A stretch of DNA of 64,000 bases from CAZOOK01 sp964581385 (GTDB taxonomy: Bacteria > Pseudomonadota > Gammaproteobacteria > Nevskiales > Nevskiaceae). The notes below the pieces were generated by a model, which was not told where the DNA came from, did not search any database, and saw only the letters and a program-made list of their open reading frames with translations. The stretch spans positions 62,001 to 126,000 of the forward strand of contig CAZOOK010000012.1 in the NCBI GenBank assembly GCA_964581385.1, in the 5' to 3' direction. Made by a program: the position numbers and the translations under genes. Positions within the stretch are counted from its first letter, which is position 1. Each line of letters starts with the position of its first letter. This document shows positions 45,076 to 53,763 of the stretch, one piece after another.

Positions 45076-45867
45076 ATGAATAATTCCCTCGCAATAAGTG
45101 TTGTAGCTATCACCGTCATTGGAGTGAGCGCCTGCAGCGGCAGCAACAACACCCCGCCTGGAACTGGAGCCTTTCGTGTCGTCAACGCAATTCCAGACTC
45201 ACAACCGCTCGACGCGTCCATCAATAACGTCACTTCTGATATTCAAAATATTTCCTATGGTTCAAACAGCGGCATCGTCGACGTCATCGACGGAAGCTAC
45301 AAAGTGCAAATCAGCACTTCGCCGGCCGGTGGTGGATCGTCGGTGACCTATACGGTTGATAACGTTTCCATCGACCACAACAATCAGACGACGCTTTACA
45401 CGATCGGCACACTGGGTGCTCAGACCAACTCTGGCCTTGCGGTCGAGCGAAGCATAGCGGATGTGGCAGCTGACAAGGCCGACGTGCAGTTTGTCGACGC
45501 AGCGACGGCTTCGCCTTCGGGAACGGTCTACTTGGTCGCGCCAGGTACAGGAATCGGTGCCGCGGTGTATTCAGCAGATTTGCAGTCAGTCGCAGGAACC
45601 GGAAATCCACCCGCGAACCCGACAAGTGCCTACTCACAGCCCACTCAGGTTCCCCAAGGTACCTATGAAATCATAGTCACGGCGAGTAATGTTCCGGTCT
45701 ACGACAGTGGCCCGAAGGGCGTTGCGTTCGCCGGCGGATCAAGCCAACAGATTGCCATTATGGATGCCACTCCCGCGCAGATCACTTCAAATATATCCCC
45801 GCTTCAGTTACTGGATCTCGACAACAAGAGTGGAGGCAGCACAACTCTGCTGGCCGGCGCTCACTGA
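45076..45867 (+). CDS. DUF4397-domain lipoprotein
   Basis: 263 residues with a lipoprotein signal: hydrophobic residues 4-18 and lipobox VSAC (C20). Two repeats of the DUF4397 beta-sandwich follow: FRVVNAIPDSQPLDASIN at the start of the first, and VQFVDAATASPSGTVYLVAPGTG at the start of the second. Surface or periplasmic role unknown. Starts with an ATG 8 nt after AAGGAA. Confidence 0.85.
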   Translation: MNNSLAISVVAITVIGVSACSGSNNTPPGTGAFRVVNAIPDSQPLDASINNVTSDIQNISYGSNSGIVDVIDGSYKVQISTSPAGGGSSVTYTVDNVSIDHNNQTTLYTIGTLGAQTNSGLAVERSIADVAADKADVQFVDAATASPSGTVYLVAPGTGIGAAVYSADLQSVAGTGNPPANPTSAYSQPTQVPQGTYEIIVTASNVPVYDSGPKGVAFAGGSSQQIAIMDATPAQITSNISPLQLLDLDNKSGGSTTLLAGAH

Positions 45868-45880
45868 CCAGAGACTATCA

Positions 45881-45922
45881 ACTCGCCGGTCAGGTTGCAC
45901 TACGGCCTGACCGGTGACGAGT
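45881..45922. terminator. Hairpin after the DUF4397 gene
   Basis: CCGGTCAGG (45886-45894) and CCTGACCGG (45906-45914) form a 9-bp stem, prolonged by ACTCG / CGAGT with a 3-nt bulge. It lies just past the stop at 45867. No T-run, so termination is only likely. Confidence 0.5.
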
Positions 45923-46055
45923 GAGATCGACTCTAGAGACGGCCGTATTTACGAAGTCGCCTTATCCACACGGTGCCGATTATTTAGCGCGCGGGCATTT
46001 AAGACGTTATAGCAGCCTATCTACATAGGCATTTATCAAGCGACAAGGTGCAGTG

Positions 46056-47189
46056 ATGAACAAATTATGGCTGGGCGCGACGGCGATTATTCTCGCCGCC
46101 TGCGGCAACAATGACAATACCACAACGGGCCCTCAAAGTAGCCCAGACACGGGCGGTCCGAGCACTCCCCTAGATTTCTCTGCAGTCGGCACGACTTTAG
46201 ATACGTTCTTGTCGGCAAACCCGATTGCACTCAGTGGTGCGGTGACGGGCTACAGCTTTGCTCTCACGTCAAAAACTGGCGTGCTATATCAGACGTCAGG
46301 AGGAAATCAGGACGTCACGACGGTTTCCGCGATCGCTTCGGCAACGAAGGTGCCTTCCGCGATCGCAATTCTGACGTTGGTCGATGCCGGGAAACTCGGT
46401 CTCGATGAGCCGGTGAAGACGTATTTCGACGCGCTTGATCCGAGTTTCAACTGGCCTCAGGACAAATGGGCAATCACCACACGTATGCTGCTGAGCCATA
46501 CGGCCGGTCTTCCGCAGCCGCCAGATCCAACGAGTTCTGATTGTCTGAGCAATACTTTTACGACACTTCAGTCCTGTGTACAGGACATCGCCACTCACGA
46601 TCTTATCTTTCCACCAGGCACGACGTTTTCCTACAGCGGCGCGGATTACCAGATAGCGGGATATGTTGCCGAACTGATCTCTGGTACTGCCTGGGAAAGT
46701 TTTTTTGACAGCGCAGTTGCCCAGCCTCTGAAGCTGACGACGTTCACCTACGGTTCTACGGATAATCCGCGCCTGGCTGGCGGTGGGTCTACTGATATTG
46801 AAGATTATGCAGCCATCCTGCGAATGCTCCTGAACGATGGCGTCGCCGACGATGGGACTCGAGTGCTTTCGCACGCGATGGTCCAGGCTCTGAAAACCAA
46901 TCAGATTGGCAATGCCACGGTTGAGCCGTTGCCGTTTCTTGGCACTGATCAGCAAGCGTACTTCGCCCCGGAATATACGTTCGGATTTTTCGTGACCGCC
47001 CCATCGCTATATGCCTCGACGGGTTCTCCGGGACCTGAGTTCGATGATCCGGGCTTATTCGGTACAACGCCGTGGCTCGATGCCGGCCTGGGATATGCCG
47101 CGATCATTCTCATCACGCAGGATGTTCCCACCGGACTAAGCATGTGGAACGCGGTGCGGCCGATGGTGACATCGCAGTTAATACATTAG
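46056..47189 (+). CDS. Serine hydrolase lipoprotein, beta-lactamase/D-Ala-D-Ala peptidase-like
   Basis: 377 residues. Lipobox LAAC at residues 13-16. Class C-like fold: SxxK motif SATK (in AIASATKVPSAIAIL), the Tyr motif YSGADY in place of Y-x-N, and TRMLLSHTAGLPQ typical of the family. The YSG form is seen in esterases of this family (EstB type), so esterase or peptidase activity is as likely as beta-lactamase. The ATG at 46056 follows AAGGTG; a GTG three bases earlier is possible. Confidence 0.85.
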   Translation: MNKLWLGATAIILAACGNNDNTTTGPQSSPDTGGPSTPLDFSAVGTTLDTFLSANPIALSGAVTGYSFALTSKTGVLYQTSGGNQDVTTVSAIASATKVPSAIAILTLVDAGKLGLDEPVKTYFDALDPSFNWPQDKWAITTRMLLSHTAGLPQPPDPTSSDCLSNTFTTLQSCVQDIATHDLIFPPGTTFSYSGADYQIAGYVAELISGTAWESFFDSAVAQPLKLTTFTYGSTDNPRLAGGGSTDIEDYAAILRMLLNDGVADDGTRVLSHAMVQALKTNQIGNATVEPLPFLGTDQQAYFAPEYTFGFFVTAPSLYASTGSPGPEFDDPGLFGTTPWLDAGLGYAAIILITQDVPTGLSMWNAVRPMVTSQLIH

Positions 47190-47235
47190 AACCAGCGAAC
47201 TGGACGGCGCCAATGGCTGACGCTAAATACAGAAT

Positions 47236-47364
47236 ATGGAAGTGGATTTGTCTACGAGCATTGTTGTCGACTCAATTGAAGGTGCCTCAGGTGCCCAGAT
47301 TATCGATCTGAATGCGGCCGGGATCCAGAGCGTCAGTATTCCGACTGATCGCGTAACAGAATGA
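47236..47364 (+). CDS. Short frame, possible gene remnant
   Basis: 42 codons from ATG at 47236. The product resembles a beta-rich C-terminal fragment (DSIEGASGAQIIDLNAAG). I recognise no family and there is no clear ribosome site; it could be a leftover of a larger surface protein or chance. Confidence 0.2.
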   Translation: MEVDLSTSIVVDSIEGASGAQIIDLNAAGIQSVSIPTDRVTE

Positions 47365-47393
47365 GAAGCTCCTGCAGCGTGCAAATAGTCATA

Positions 47394-47409
47394 TGTGCGC
47401 TGTCGCACT
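47394..47409. promoter_or_regulatory. Crp/Fnr-like palindrome, site 2
   Basis: TGTGCGCTGTCGCACT, three positions off the perfect site at 55692. Its right end is 74 nt before the start of the small membrane protein gene at 47483. Confidence 0.6.
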
Positions 47410-47482
47410 GAATAATCACGGCCATGGCACTTAATCTCAAGATACGCGAATTGCGGACGGAGCTGAGACCGGAGATAAAAGA

Positions 47483-47629
47483 GTGCTGGAGACCATCGCG
47501 GTTGTCTTACTAATTCTATGGGTACTGGGACTAGTATCGTCCTATTCCATGGGTGGATTTATTCACGTGCTCCTGATCGCGGCGATCATCGTTGTCCTGA
47601 TCAGGATCATTCAAGGTCGAAGGATCTGA
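47483..47629 (+). CDS. lmo0937-family mini-membrane protein
   Basis: 48 residues starting with GTG after GGAG at 8 nt. Two hydrophobic stretches around a short loop (LLILWVLGLVSSYSMGG then VLLIAAIIVVLIRIIQG) match the lmo0937/DUF5670 family of stress-associated tiny membrane proteins. Too short for usual gene lists. A hairpin follows the stop, and a Crp/Fnr-like palindrome lies 74 nt upstream. Confidence 0.82.
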   Translation: MLETIAVVLLILWVLGLVSSYSMGGFIHVLLIAAIIVVLIRIIQGRRI

Positions 47630-47632
47630 CCG

Positions 47633-47657
47633 CTGGGCGGATTTCTAATTCGCCCAG
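47633..47657 (+). terminator. Hairpin after the mini-membrane gene
   Basis: CTGGGCG / CGCCCAG, 7-bp stem with an 11-nt A/T-rich loop. A GTTTTGTTTTTT-like T-rich tract follows about 15 nt later rather than at once, so it may be an imperfect terminator. Confidence 0.5.
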
Positions 47658-47742
47658 GGGGATAGATGGTTTGTTTTTTCATGCATGATCGACTGCGCCA
47701 GCGTTCGGTACTTTCGCCGGGCGCCACAAGAAAGGATAAGCG

Positions 47743-48057
47743 ATGAATATTCAAGACGAAACGAAGCCTGCGGAGATCGTACCCGCTAAGTCATCTCGCG
47801 TGACCGAATTGCCGCGCACGAAAAAGCAGATTACGGCGGCCGTTATTGCCGATGGTGTTGCAGCCAAGGCGAGGTGGAAGACCCTCATGGCGGAAGCCAC
47901 GATCGTTTGGGAGAAAGTGCCCCCGGAGGAACTGGCAACAGTGGATGGCAACTTCCACAAGCTCGCCGGGCTGGTCCAGCTGCGCTATCACATCAGCCGG
48001 GAAGAATCGGATCGGAAGGTGAGGGAGTTTTTCGACAAGCACTATCCTTCAGCATGA
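47743..48057 (+). CDS. CsbD-like protein with N-terminal extension
   Basis: 104 residues. The last 62 align with the CsbD protein at 49993-50205: ARWKTLMAEATIVWEKVPPEEL and LAGLVQLRYHISREESDRKVREFF in the same order. The first 40 residues are Lys- and Thr-rich and probably flexible. CsbD proteins are small stress-induced helical proteins of unknown activity. Confidence 0.82.
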   Translation: MNIQDETKPAEIVPAKSSRVTELPRTKKQITAAVIADGVAAKARWKTLMAEATIVWEKVPPEELATVDGNFHKLAGLVQLRYHISREESDRKVREFFDKHYPSA

Positions 48058-48233
48058 GTCGGAGTCAGTCGATCGACCCATAACGCGAACCGCTTCAGTG
48101 CGACCTCCAAGCTTCCGATTGCGAGGAGATTGCGTCGTTGTCTTTCCTGCAAATAGTACCTTGGCGGATCGCTGCAGTCCCTTATCAAGGTAAGTCCTGT
48201 TAGCTTGTCTTTATCAATTTCGATAAAAGTCAT
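48042..48233 (-). CDS. Possible small protein
   Basis: 63 residues (MTFIEIDKDKLTGLTLIRD...). Its charge and hydrophobic pattern look coherent and a TGGTGA stands before the ATG, but it overlaps the end of the CsbD-like gene and I recognise no family. The surrounding gap 48058-48381 holds nothing else I can name. Confidence 0.3.
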   Translation of the reverse strand: MTFIEIDKDKLTGLTLIRDCSDPPRYYLQERQRRNLLAIGSLEVALKRFALWVDRLTPTHAEG

Positions 48234-48381
48234 TTTTCACCACAGAATTAATTGCGCTGCCAAATCCGATTGGGTCGATGCATAGCCCGCCATAACTATA
48301 GAGCTGCGTGGCGCACAAACCCGGTTGTTTTAACGATCACATCGGTGTCGCAGAATATTCGGATCAAAGTTGAAGCACTTG

Positions 48382-48855
48382 TCAGACCGAGAGAGATTCC
48401 TTCGCAGCCTTGTAACTGTCGCGCAGATCGCGAATGAGGTCGTGATTGCAGACGGTGGCAGCATGCTGACGCCGAACCACGTTCCGGATCTGTTGCGGCA
48501 GTTCGACGATCAGTGCTTTTTCGTATGCCGCCTTAGCCTCATCTTCGGCACGCTCGATCTCTTCGAGCAGGGCGATATCGGTGTCACCGACGGCTGCTTT
48601 CAGCGTGGGCCACCCGCGTCGCGCGGCGCCGGCAACCGTGCCGCCGTCTTTTGCCGTGCCGCCGATTGACTCCACCAGTCGCTGCAACTCAATCACGGCT
48701 GATCCGCAATCCGCCAAACGCCGCTGGAAAATGATCTTCAGCTCGGACTTTACCGCTTTATCGACTGCTTCCGAAAATCCCTTCTTACCGTCCTCCGATA
48801 TCTGAACGAGGTTGTTGAGTAGTTCGAGAGCGTCCTTGTTAAGCATTATTTTCAT
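48382..48855 (-). CDS. PA2169-family four-helix protein (DUF2383)
   Basis: 157 residues, all helical. NKDALELLNNLVQISEDGKKGFSEA at the start and RGWPTLKAAVGDTDIALLEEIERAEDEAKAAYEKAL define the PA2169/DUF2383 family (ferritin-like bundle without an obvious metal site). Often found beside CsbD and BON proteins in stress loci. ATG at 48855 chosen over 48846 on reach of GGA. Confidence 0.88.
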   Translation of the reverse strand: MKIMLNKDALELLNNLVQISEDGKKGFSEAVDKAVKSELKIIFQRRLADCGSAVIELQRLVESIGGTAKDGGTVAGAARRGWPTLKAAVGDTDIALLEEIERAEDEAKAAYEKALIVELPQQIRNVVRRQHAATVCNHDLIRDLRDSYKAAKESLSV

Positions 48856-48926
48856 TTTCCGTTGAGTAGCTTTCGGTGAAATCCAGTAATGCGTGCGGAA
48901 CATGAACGTTTAGGCGCAGTCGCGTC

Positions 48927-48942
48927 TGTACGCTACCGCACA
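48927..48942. promoter_or_regulatory. Crp/Fnr-like palindrome, site 3
   Basis: TGTACGCTACCGCACA, two positions off the perfect site. Lies 72 nt upstream of the PA2169-family ATG. Confidence 0.6.
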
Positions 48943-49017
48943 AAGCGGCGACAATATAATCACGCCTCGAATTCTGAATCAGCTTGGTCAGAACTGCTGC
49001 GATAAAGAGCCGTTGCG

Positions 49018-49863
49018 CTAAATGGTAAGACCGTTCGACTCCACGCTTATGACTCCGCGCACGTTTTTTGCCAGTTCGATGGCCAAGGCGCGCTCGGCTC
49101 CGCTACTGAGCTTTCCGCTCAGCGTGACGACGCCGCTGTGAGTACTGACCGCGATATCGGAGCCGTCAACATTGCTGGAATACATGAAGGTGGACTTCAC
49201 CTTCGTTGTGATCCAGCTGTCGGCGATTTCGTGTCCGGCTTCACGCGTGGAACTTTTGGCGGAATCGACCATGTTCAGTTTGGTACCATTGACCACCAGC
49301 TGATTATTCACCGATTCGACACCGCGGGTGTTCATCGCCAGACTTCCGGCGAGGTTCTTGGCCGCGGCGCTATCAGCCGTGCCCGATAGCGTTACCTTTC
49401 CCGATTTCGTGTCAACGTTTGTATCGAGACCATCCGTATATTTGCTCCACGTGAGCTTCGATTTGATCGCCGCTGTGATCGTGGCGTCGTCGATGACCTG
49501 GCCGTAACTGCGGTCTAAAGACCGCACTGGCGGGGTATAGTCCGCTTGAACGGTGATCTGGTTGTCCACGTCCGTGACGCCGCTGACGCCCAGCGCGATC
49601 TGCTTCGCCAGGTCCTTGTCGACGCTTTCCTCGACTTTTCCGGTGAGTGTGGCCTTGCCGTCGTGCACCGACACTTTAAGGTCATTGGCGCGCAGATAAG
49701 GACTCAGAGCATAAGTCGTCCAGATCTGAGTCTCCTGACGCGCATCGGTGACATTCTGGGACGTTGTATCCGCCGCGGCAGCGCTGCTCATGGCGGTGAT
49801 CGCCAGCGCGATGCCGGTTGCCTGCAATATCGGGCGCGACTGAAAGTATGATTTCCTATACAT
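49018..49863 (-). CDS. Periplasmic triple-BON-domain (OsmY-like) protein
   Basis: 281 residues, signal peptide ending SSAAA (residues 12-31), then three BON domains: about 40-108, 120-195 and 210-281, each with the V-x-S-G-x-V-T-L-S-G-type core (GKATLTGKV, GKVTLSGTA, GVVTLSGKL). BON domains bind lipid or protein interfaces; OsmY is induced by osmotic stress. ATG at 49863 is preceded by GGAG at 8 nt. Confidence 0.93.
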   Translation of the reverse strand: MYRKSYFQSRPILQATGIALAITAMSSAAAADTTSQNVTDARQETQIWTTYALSPYLRANDLKVSVHDGKATLTGKVEESVDKDLAKQIALGVSGVTDVDNQITVQADYTPPVRSLDRSYGQVIDDATITAAIKSKLTWSKYTDGLDTNVDTKSGKVTLSGTADSAAAKNLAGSLAMNTRGVESVNNQLVVNGTKLNMVDSAKSSTREAGHEIADSWITTKVKSTFMYSSNVDGSDIAVSTHSGVVTLSGKLSSGAERALAIELAKNVRGVISVESNGLTI

Positions 49864-49948
49864 ATTGCTTCTCCACTGCGACAAAGAACGATGCTGTCTG
49901 ATCGCTATCAGGCGATTGCCCTCGGGCACCGGAGCGTGGTCCCGATTG

Positions 49949-49978
49949 CCTGCCGCTCCTCTCCCGAAGAGCGGCAGG
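49949..49978. terminator. Hairpin after the csbD gene
   Basis: CCTGCCGCTC / GAGCGGCAGG, 10-bp perfect stem with a 10-nt loop, 14 nt past the CsbD stop on the minus strand. No T-run. Confidence 0.5.
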
Positions 49979-49992
49979 TGATGCCGCTTACT

Positions 49993-50205
49993 TCAGATTT
50001 TGTGCTTCTCAAAAAAACTTTTAACCTGCTTGTCGGCTTGATCACGCGTGATTGCGTAGCGCTCCTGAACAAGGCCGGTCAGCTTTTGCTCGTGGCCTTC
50101 GGACTTCAGCAACTCATCATCGGTCAGCTTGCCCCATGCGATCTTGGCGGCACCGACATGCTGCTTCCACTTGCCCTTGACTTCGTCCACGCTGGGCATG
50201 CTCAT
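49993..50205 (-). CDS. CsbD family stress protein
   Basis: 70 residues: VDEVKGKWKQHVGAAKIAWGKL and LTGLVQERYAITRDQADKQVKSFF are the standard CsbD-like blocks. Overlaps the upstream disordered-protein gene by 4 nt. Function unknown; in E. coli YjbJ is the abundant stationary-phase homologue. Confidence 0.92.
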   Translation of the reverse strand: MSMPSVDEVKGKWKQHVGAAKIAWGKLTDDELLKSEGHEQKLTGLVQERYAITRDQADKQVKSFFEKHKI

Positions 50206-50486
50206 GACGGTTTCTGCTGTTGGCTCATGAGATCATCATCACCTTTGGCTGCACGCAGCGGGGTGATCATGGAACTCTTTTGAGTGACCGGTGTAAAAGG
50301 CGCCTTAATGGAATCTTTTGGAGTGACTTGGTGAAAGCCTTCCTGGGCTGTTTCCCTGGGATCAGATTTTGCGCCGGGTTTGGTTTTCGTGGACGTGGGC
50401 TCACTGCCGCGAGGCTCCGCTTTTTTTATGTGAACGACAGTGGTAGCGGCGTCGTTGGCCGCATTCTTTTGATTGGGCGTGTTCAT
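50202..50486 (-). CDS. Small disordered protein co-transcribed with csbD
   Basis: 94 residues, rich in Lys, Thr, Pro and Ser with no hydrophobic core (MNTPNQKNAANDAATTVVHI... LMSQQQKPS). No family recognised. AGAGGT stands 6 nt before the ATG, and the stop overlaps the CsbD start (ATGA), so both are translated together. Confidence 0.6.
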   Translation of the reverse strand: MNTPNQKNAANDAATTVVHIKKAEPRGSEPTSTKTKPGAKSDPRETAQEGFHQVTPKDSIKAPFTPVTQKSSMITPLRAAKGDDDLMSQQQKPS

Positions 50487-50662
50487 GGTGACCTCTTTAA
50501 CGAATCCCGCGACCCACGACATTGCGAAGCGCTGGGAGGGGTGCAAGTGGAGAACCATAGGGGTGAATGAACACCGCGTCGGTGCGTTGGCGCGCTTACA
50601 CCGCTTGGGAGCTGCGGAAAAGAGATGGCCGGCATGAGACGGGATAAACCGTGCATAGGCTG

Positions 50663-50678
50663 TGTGCGGTAGCAGACC
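50663..50678. promoter_or_regulatory. Weak Crp/Fnr-like site, site 4
   Basis: TGTGCGGTAGCAGACC, 12 of 16 positions shared with the perfect site. In the 310-bp divergent gap between the disordered-protein/csbD unit and the DUF4398 gene. Confidence 0.3.
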
Positions 50679-50796
50679 GACGTTTGTGGAACGCCGTTGT
50701 AAAACACTGCCACTCAGTCCGGCATATCGCCGGTCGCTGGCAGATGAAACCTCCCATCATCGTCCCGCTTCAATAGCGCACAATCAGGAGCTGACT

Positions 50797-51195
50797 ATGA
50801 AAATAACAGCCGTCACCAATCTTCTTGTTACCACACTCGGAGCGCTAGCGACTGCCGCCTGCGCCTCCGTCCCTCAACCTCCTACCGATTCATTCCAGGC
50901 CGCGGATATCGCGATCGCCAACGCCGATAAAGAGCAGGCTGCCGAGTTTGCACCCGCAGAACTGCAATCAGCACGCGACAAGATCGGGGCGGCACGCACG
51001 GCCGCTGCCACCAAGGACGTGGAAGAGAAGGATGTGATCCAGGCACGACGTCTGGCTGACGAAGCCCATGCCGACGCCGAACTGGCATCGGCGCGTGCTC
51101 GTGACGGTCGCGCCGAAAAGGTCAATGCCGATCTGCAGAAGAACGTCGACACTCTACATCAGGAATTGCAGCGCAGCTCAGGAGGCGCGTCATGA
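50797..51195 (+). CDS. DUF4398-domain lipoprotein
   Basis: 132 residues; signal and lipobox-like TAAC (C22), then a DUF4398 helical region rich in Ala, Glu and Lys (FQAADIAIANADKEQAAEFAPAELQSARDK) that should form a coiled coil. AGGAG precedes the ATG. Overlaps the OmpA-family gene by 4 nt, which shares the Ala-rich helical style in its middle part. Confidence 0.85.
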   Translation: MKITAVTNLLVTTLGALATAACASVPQPPTDSFQAADIAIANADKEQAAEFAPAELQSARDKIGAARTAAATKDVEEKDVIQARRLADEAHADAELASARARDGRAEKVNADLQKNVDTLHQELQRSSGGAS

Positions 51196-52043
51196 ATGCG
51201 ATCAGAATTACCGGGCACACCGTTTTACGGAATGTCACATTGGCTTCCGCTGCATTGCTGCTCGCGGCCTGCGCCGCTGATGCCGTCAAGAATCCCGACG
51301 CGGATCGGGTACGCGGGGATTTATCAGCGCTGCAATCGAATCCGGAGCTGGCGAGCCGCGCACCAATCGCGATGAAAGACGCCGAACAGGCTGTGCGCGA
51401 CGCAGAGGTTCCAGATACCGACACGGCACTGACGGCGCATCGCGTCTATATCGCCGATCGCAAGGTGCAGACTGCCAAATCGCTGGCTCAGGCGCAGTAC
51501 GCCATGGATCAGCGCCAGGCGCTCAGCGATAAGAGCGATCAGGTTCGGCTTGATGCGCGCACGCACGAAGCGGACGCCGCAAAGAGCAATAACATTGACC
51601 TGAAGAACAAGAACGATAATTTGCTGTCCGAACTGGCCGATCTCAAAGCCAAGAAGACGGACCGCGGCGTTGTCGTGACCTTGGGCGATGTACTGTTCTC
51701 CAGCGGCCGTGCGGATTTGAAGGCTGGTAGTGCCGGTAATCTGGACAAGCTGGTTACTGCGCTCCGCGAAGCGCCGGATCGACACGTCCTGATCGAAGGC
51801 CATACCGACAGCATAGGCAGTGACGACATGAATCTGGCGTTGTCGCAGAAGCGCGCCGATGCCGTATCGCTTTATCTCACCGGCCATGGCGTCGAGTCTG
51901 GCAGAATCGCTGCGACAGGAAAGGGCAAGGCTTACCCGGTCGCGGGTAATGAAACTGCCGCGGGCCGGCAACTGAACCGTCGCGTCGAAGTCACTATCCA
52001 GAATTCTTCGCCACAAGTCACTAGCCAGAATTCTCCGCAATAA
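51192..52043 (+). CDS. OmpA-family lipoprotein with DUF4398-like helix
   Basis: 283 residues. Lipobox LAAC (C27), a helical Ala-rich region (60-155) and an OmpA/Pal-type peptidoglycan-binding domain (ATLGDVLFSSGRADLK-like start, EGHTDSIGSDDMNLALSQKRADAV, NRRVEV), with the HTD and R residues that bind diaminopimelate. Tethers outer membrane to peptidoglycan. Confidence 0.92.
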   Translation: MNAIRITGHTVLRNVTLASAALLLAACAADAVKNPDADRVRGDLSALQSNPELASRAPIAMKDAEQAVRDAEVPDTDTALTAHRVYIADRKVQTAKSLAQAQYAMDQRQALSDKSDQVRLDARTHEADAAKSNNIDLKNKNDNLLSELADLKAKKTDRGVVVTLGDVLFSSGRADLKAGSAGNLDKLVTALREAPDRHVLIEGHTDSIGSDDMNLALSQKRADAVSLYLTGHGVESGRIAATGKGKAYPVAGNETAAGRQLNRRVEVTIQNSSPQVTSQNSPQ

Positions 52044-52170
52044 CAGCCTGGATTCTTCGCGTGACTGCGAAAGACGTCGCCATTATTCCGTCGCCCATCC
52101 GCCAAAGCGTGTGGGCGATGGTTCATGGCTGACATCATTCGGATTCACGCGGATGCTGCGTGCCAGCAAC

Positions 52171-52914
52171 TTATACAGCAACAGCGGATTTGATCTGGCG
52201 ATGTTGCACATCAGACAGCAGACGGTCTGATTCTTTCTTGACGACGGCATAGCATTCGCAAGCGTTGGCCTCTAATCCATGCCGATTGATTACTGAAATG
52301 TGGCCGCGGCGGTAGCTGATATGACCCGCGCGCTGCAATTTCCCGGCAGCCTCCGTAACGCCTTCCCGGCGCACACCGAGTGCATTGGCAACCAATTCAT
52401 GCGTCACCACTAACTCAGTTTCAGACAATCGATCGAGAGTCGACAGCAGCCACCGGCACAGCTGTTGTTCTATCGAATGGAAGCGATTGCAGGCGGCGAT
52501 CTGGAACACTTGTGTGGTCAGCGCCTGGGTATAGCGCAGCAGCAAATGCTGCACCGGGCCGGCGCGATTGAATTCCTCCATCAGTAGCCTCTCCTGCAGA
52601 CGGTAACCGTGGCCGGCAGTCTGCACCACCGCCGAGCTGGGCGTGGTGTTGCCTCCCATGAACAGAGAAATACCGAGTACGCCTTCATTGCCGACCCCGG
52701 CGATCTCGGCCGACGAGCCGGATTCAAGGATATAGAACAGCGACACAATGGCCGTCGTGGGGAAATAGACGTGCTGCAGCCGGCCGCCGGGTTCGTACAA
52801 GGTTTGGCCGAGCAGCAGCGGCACCAGTTCCAAATGAGGAACCACGCGCTCGAATTCCGCCGCGGGAAAGGCAGCTAGAAGATGATTCTGATCGGGACTA
52901 TGCGGCGACGACAT
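52171..52914 (-). CDS. Crp/Fnr-family regulator A
   Basis: 247 residues: cNMP-binding-like beta barrel (30-130; GQTLYEPGGRLQHVYFPTTAIVSL), long linker helix with FNRAGPVQHLLLRYTQALTTQVFQ, and Crp-type winged helix with recognition segment ALGVRREGVTEAAGKLQ. C-terminus has the CECYAVVKKE signature. The cNMP phosphate-binding RxxS is not evident, so the ligand may not be cAMP. It is 24 nt after the REC-PAS gene, likely in its operon. Closest relative in view is the regulator at 58954. Confidence 0.9.
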   Translation of the reverse strand: MSSPHSPDQNHLLAAFPAAEFERVVPHLELVPLLLGQTLYEPGGRLQHVYFPTTAIVSLFYILESGSSAEIAGVGNEGVLGISLFMGGNTTPSSAVVQTAGHGYRLQERLLMEEFNRAGPVQHLLLRYTQALTTQVFQIAACNRFHSIEQQLCRWLLSTLDRLSETELVVTHELVANALGVRREGVTEAAGKLQRAGHISYRRGHISVINRHGLEANACECYAVVKKESDRLLSDVQHRQIKSAVAV

Positions 52915-52938
52915 GGCGAACTATTGAGATCCTCTGCC

Positions 52939-53763
52939 TTATTTCCTTGCGGTAAGCTCCAGGCCGATGCCGCGGTAGCCGATGAAGCGGCAGGAGCTTC
53001 CAAACATCGGTTCCCCACTGACCTGAAACTTTTGTTGTGAACCGTCGGTATTGACGCGGCTGAATACGAAGTCCAGGAATGGCTGCCGGGCTGCAATCTT
53101 CGCTCGCAGAACGGTGCGCTCCGACTCATTCCAGCCATTCATCTGTTTATCACTTTTCTCACCCACAAAGCTGTCGACCTGGATCCCGAGCATTTCCAGA
53201 ACCGGACCGGACACTTTGGTGAAGCTCCCGGTCTCGTCCTGCTCCCAGTACCAGTCGGAGGCCAGCTCAGTGAGACTGCGATAACTCGCTTCGCTTTCGC
53301 GCAGTTCAGCGGTCCGCTCCTGGATCGCTTCTTCCAGCATTTTGTTACGGCGATCAAGTTCTTTGTGCAACAGGCGGACTTCCAGCATATTGAAGATGCG
53401 CGTCTTGACTTCAACCAGGTCAAACGGCTTGCTGATGAAATCCTTTGCGCCGGCCTGTAATGCGCGCAATTTGTGACCCGGTTGCGCAGTGAGCACGATA
53501 ACCGGCAAGTAGTGATCCGCCTCGTTGGTCTTGAGACCTTCCATGACCTGGAATCCATCCATGCCGGGCATCTGCAGATCGAGCAGAATCAGGTCGTAGC
53601 GATTCTTTCGATGCAGTGCGCAGACTTCCTGTGGATTTCTCGTTGAAGCGACGCAGATGTAGCCGGCCTCACTCAACAGTTGTTCAAGTAGACCGACATT
53701 GGACTCCTGATCGTCGACAATCAGGATGCTGGCGCCAAAAATATCGCGCGCATTGATCATCAT
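52939..53763 (-). CDS. Response regulator with REC and PAS domains
   Basis: 274 residues: receiver (12-130) with phospho-Asp in LILLDLQMPGMDG and Lys in ISKPFD, a coiled coil (130-160), then a PAS domain (GSFTKVSGPVLEMLG). No output domain beyond PAS, so it may act as an adaptor for the kinase encoded just upstream, which it overlaps by 4 nt. Confidence 0.9.
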   Translation of the reverse strand: MMINARDIFGASILIVDDQESNVGLLEQLLSEAGYICVASTRNPQEVCALHRKNRYDLILLDLQMPGMDGFQVMEGLKTNEADHYLPVIVLTAQPGHKLRALQAGAKDFISKPFDLVEVKTRIFNMLEVRLLHKELDRRNKMLEEAIQERTAELRESEASYRSLTELASDWYWEQDETGSFTKVSGPVLEMLGIQVDSFVGEKSDKQMNGWNESERTVLRAKIAARQPFLDFVFSRVNTDGSQQKFQVSGEPMFGSSCRFIGYRGIGLELTARK

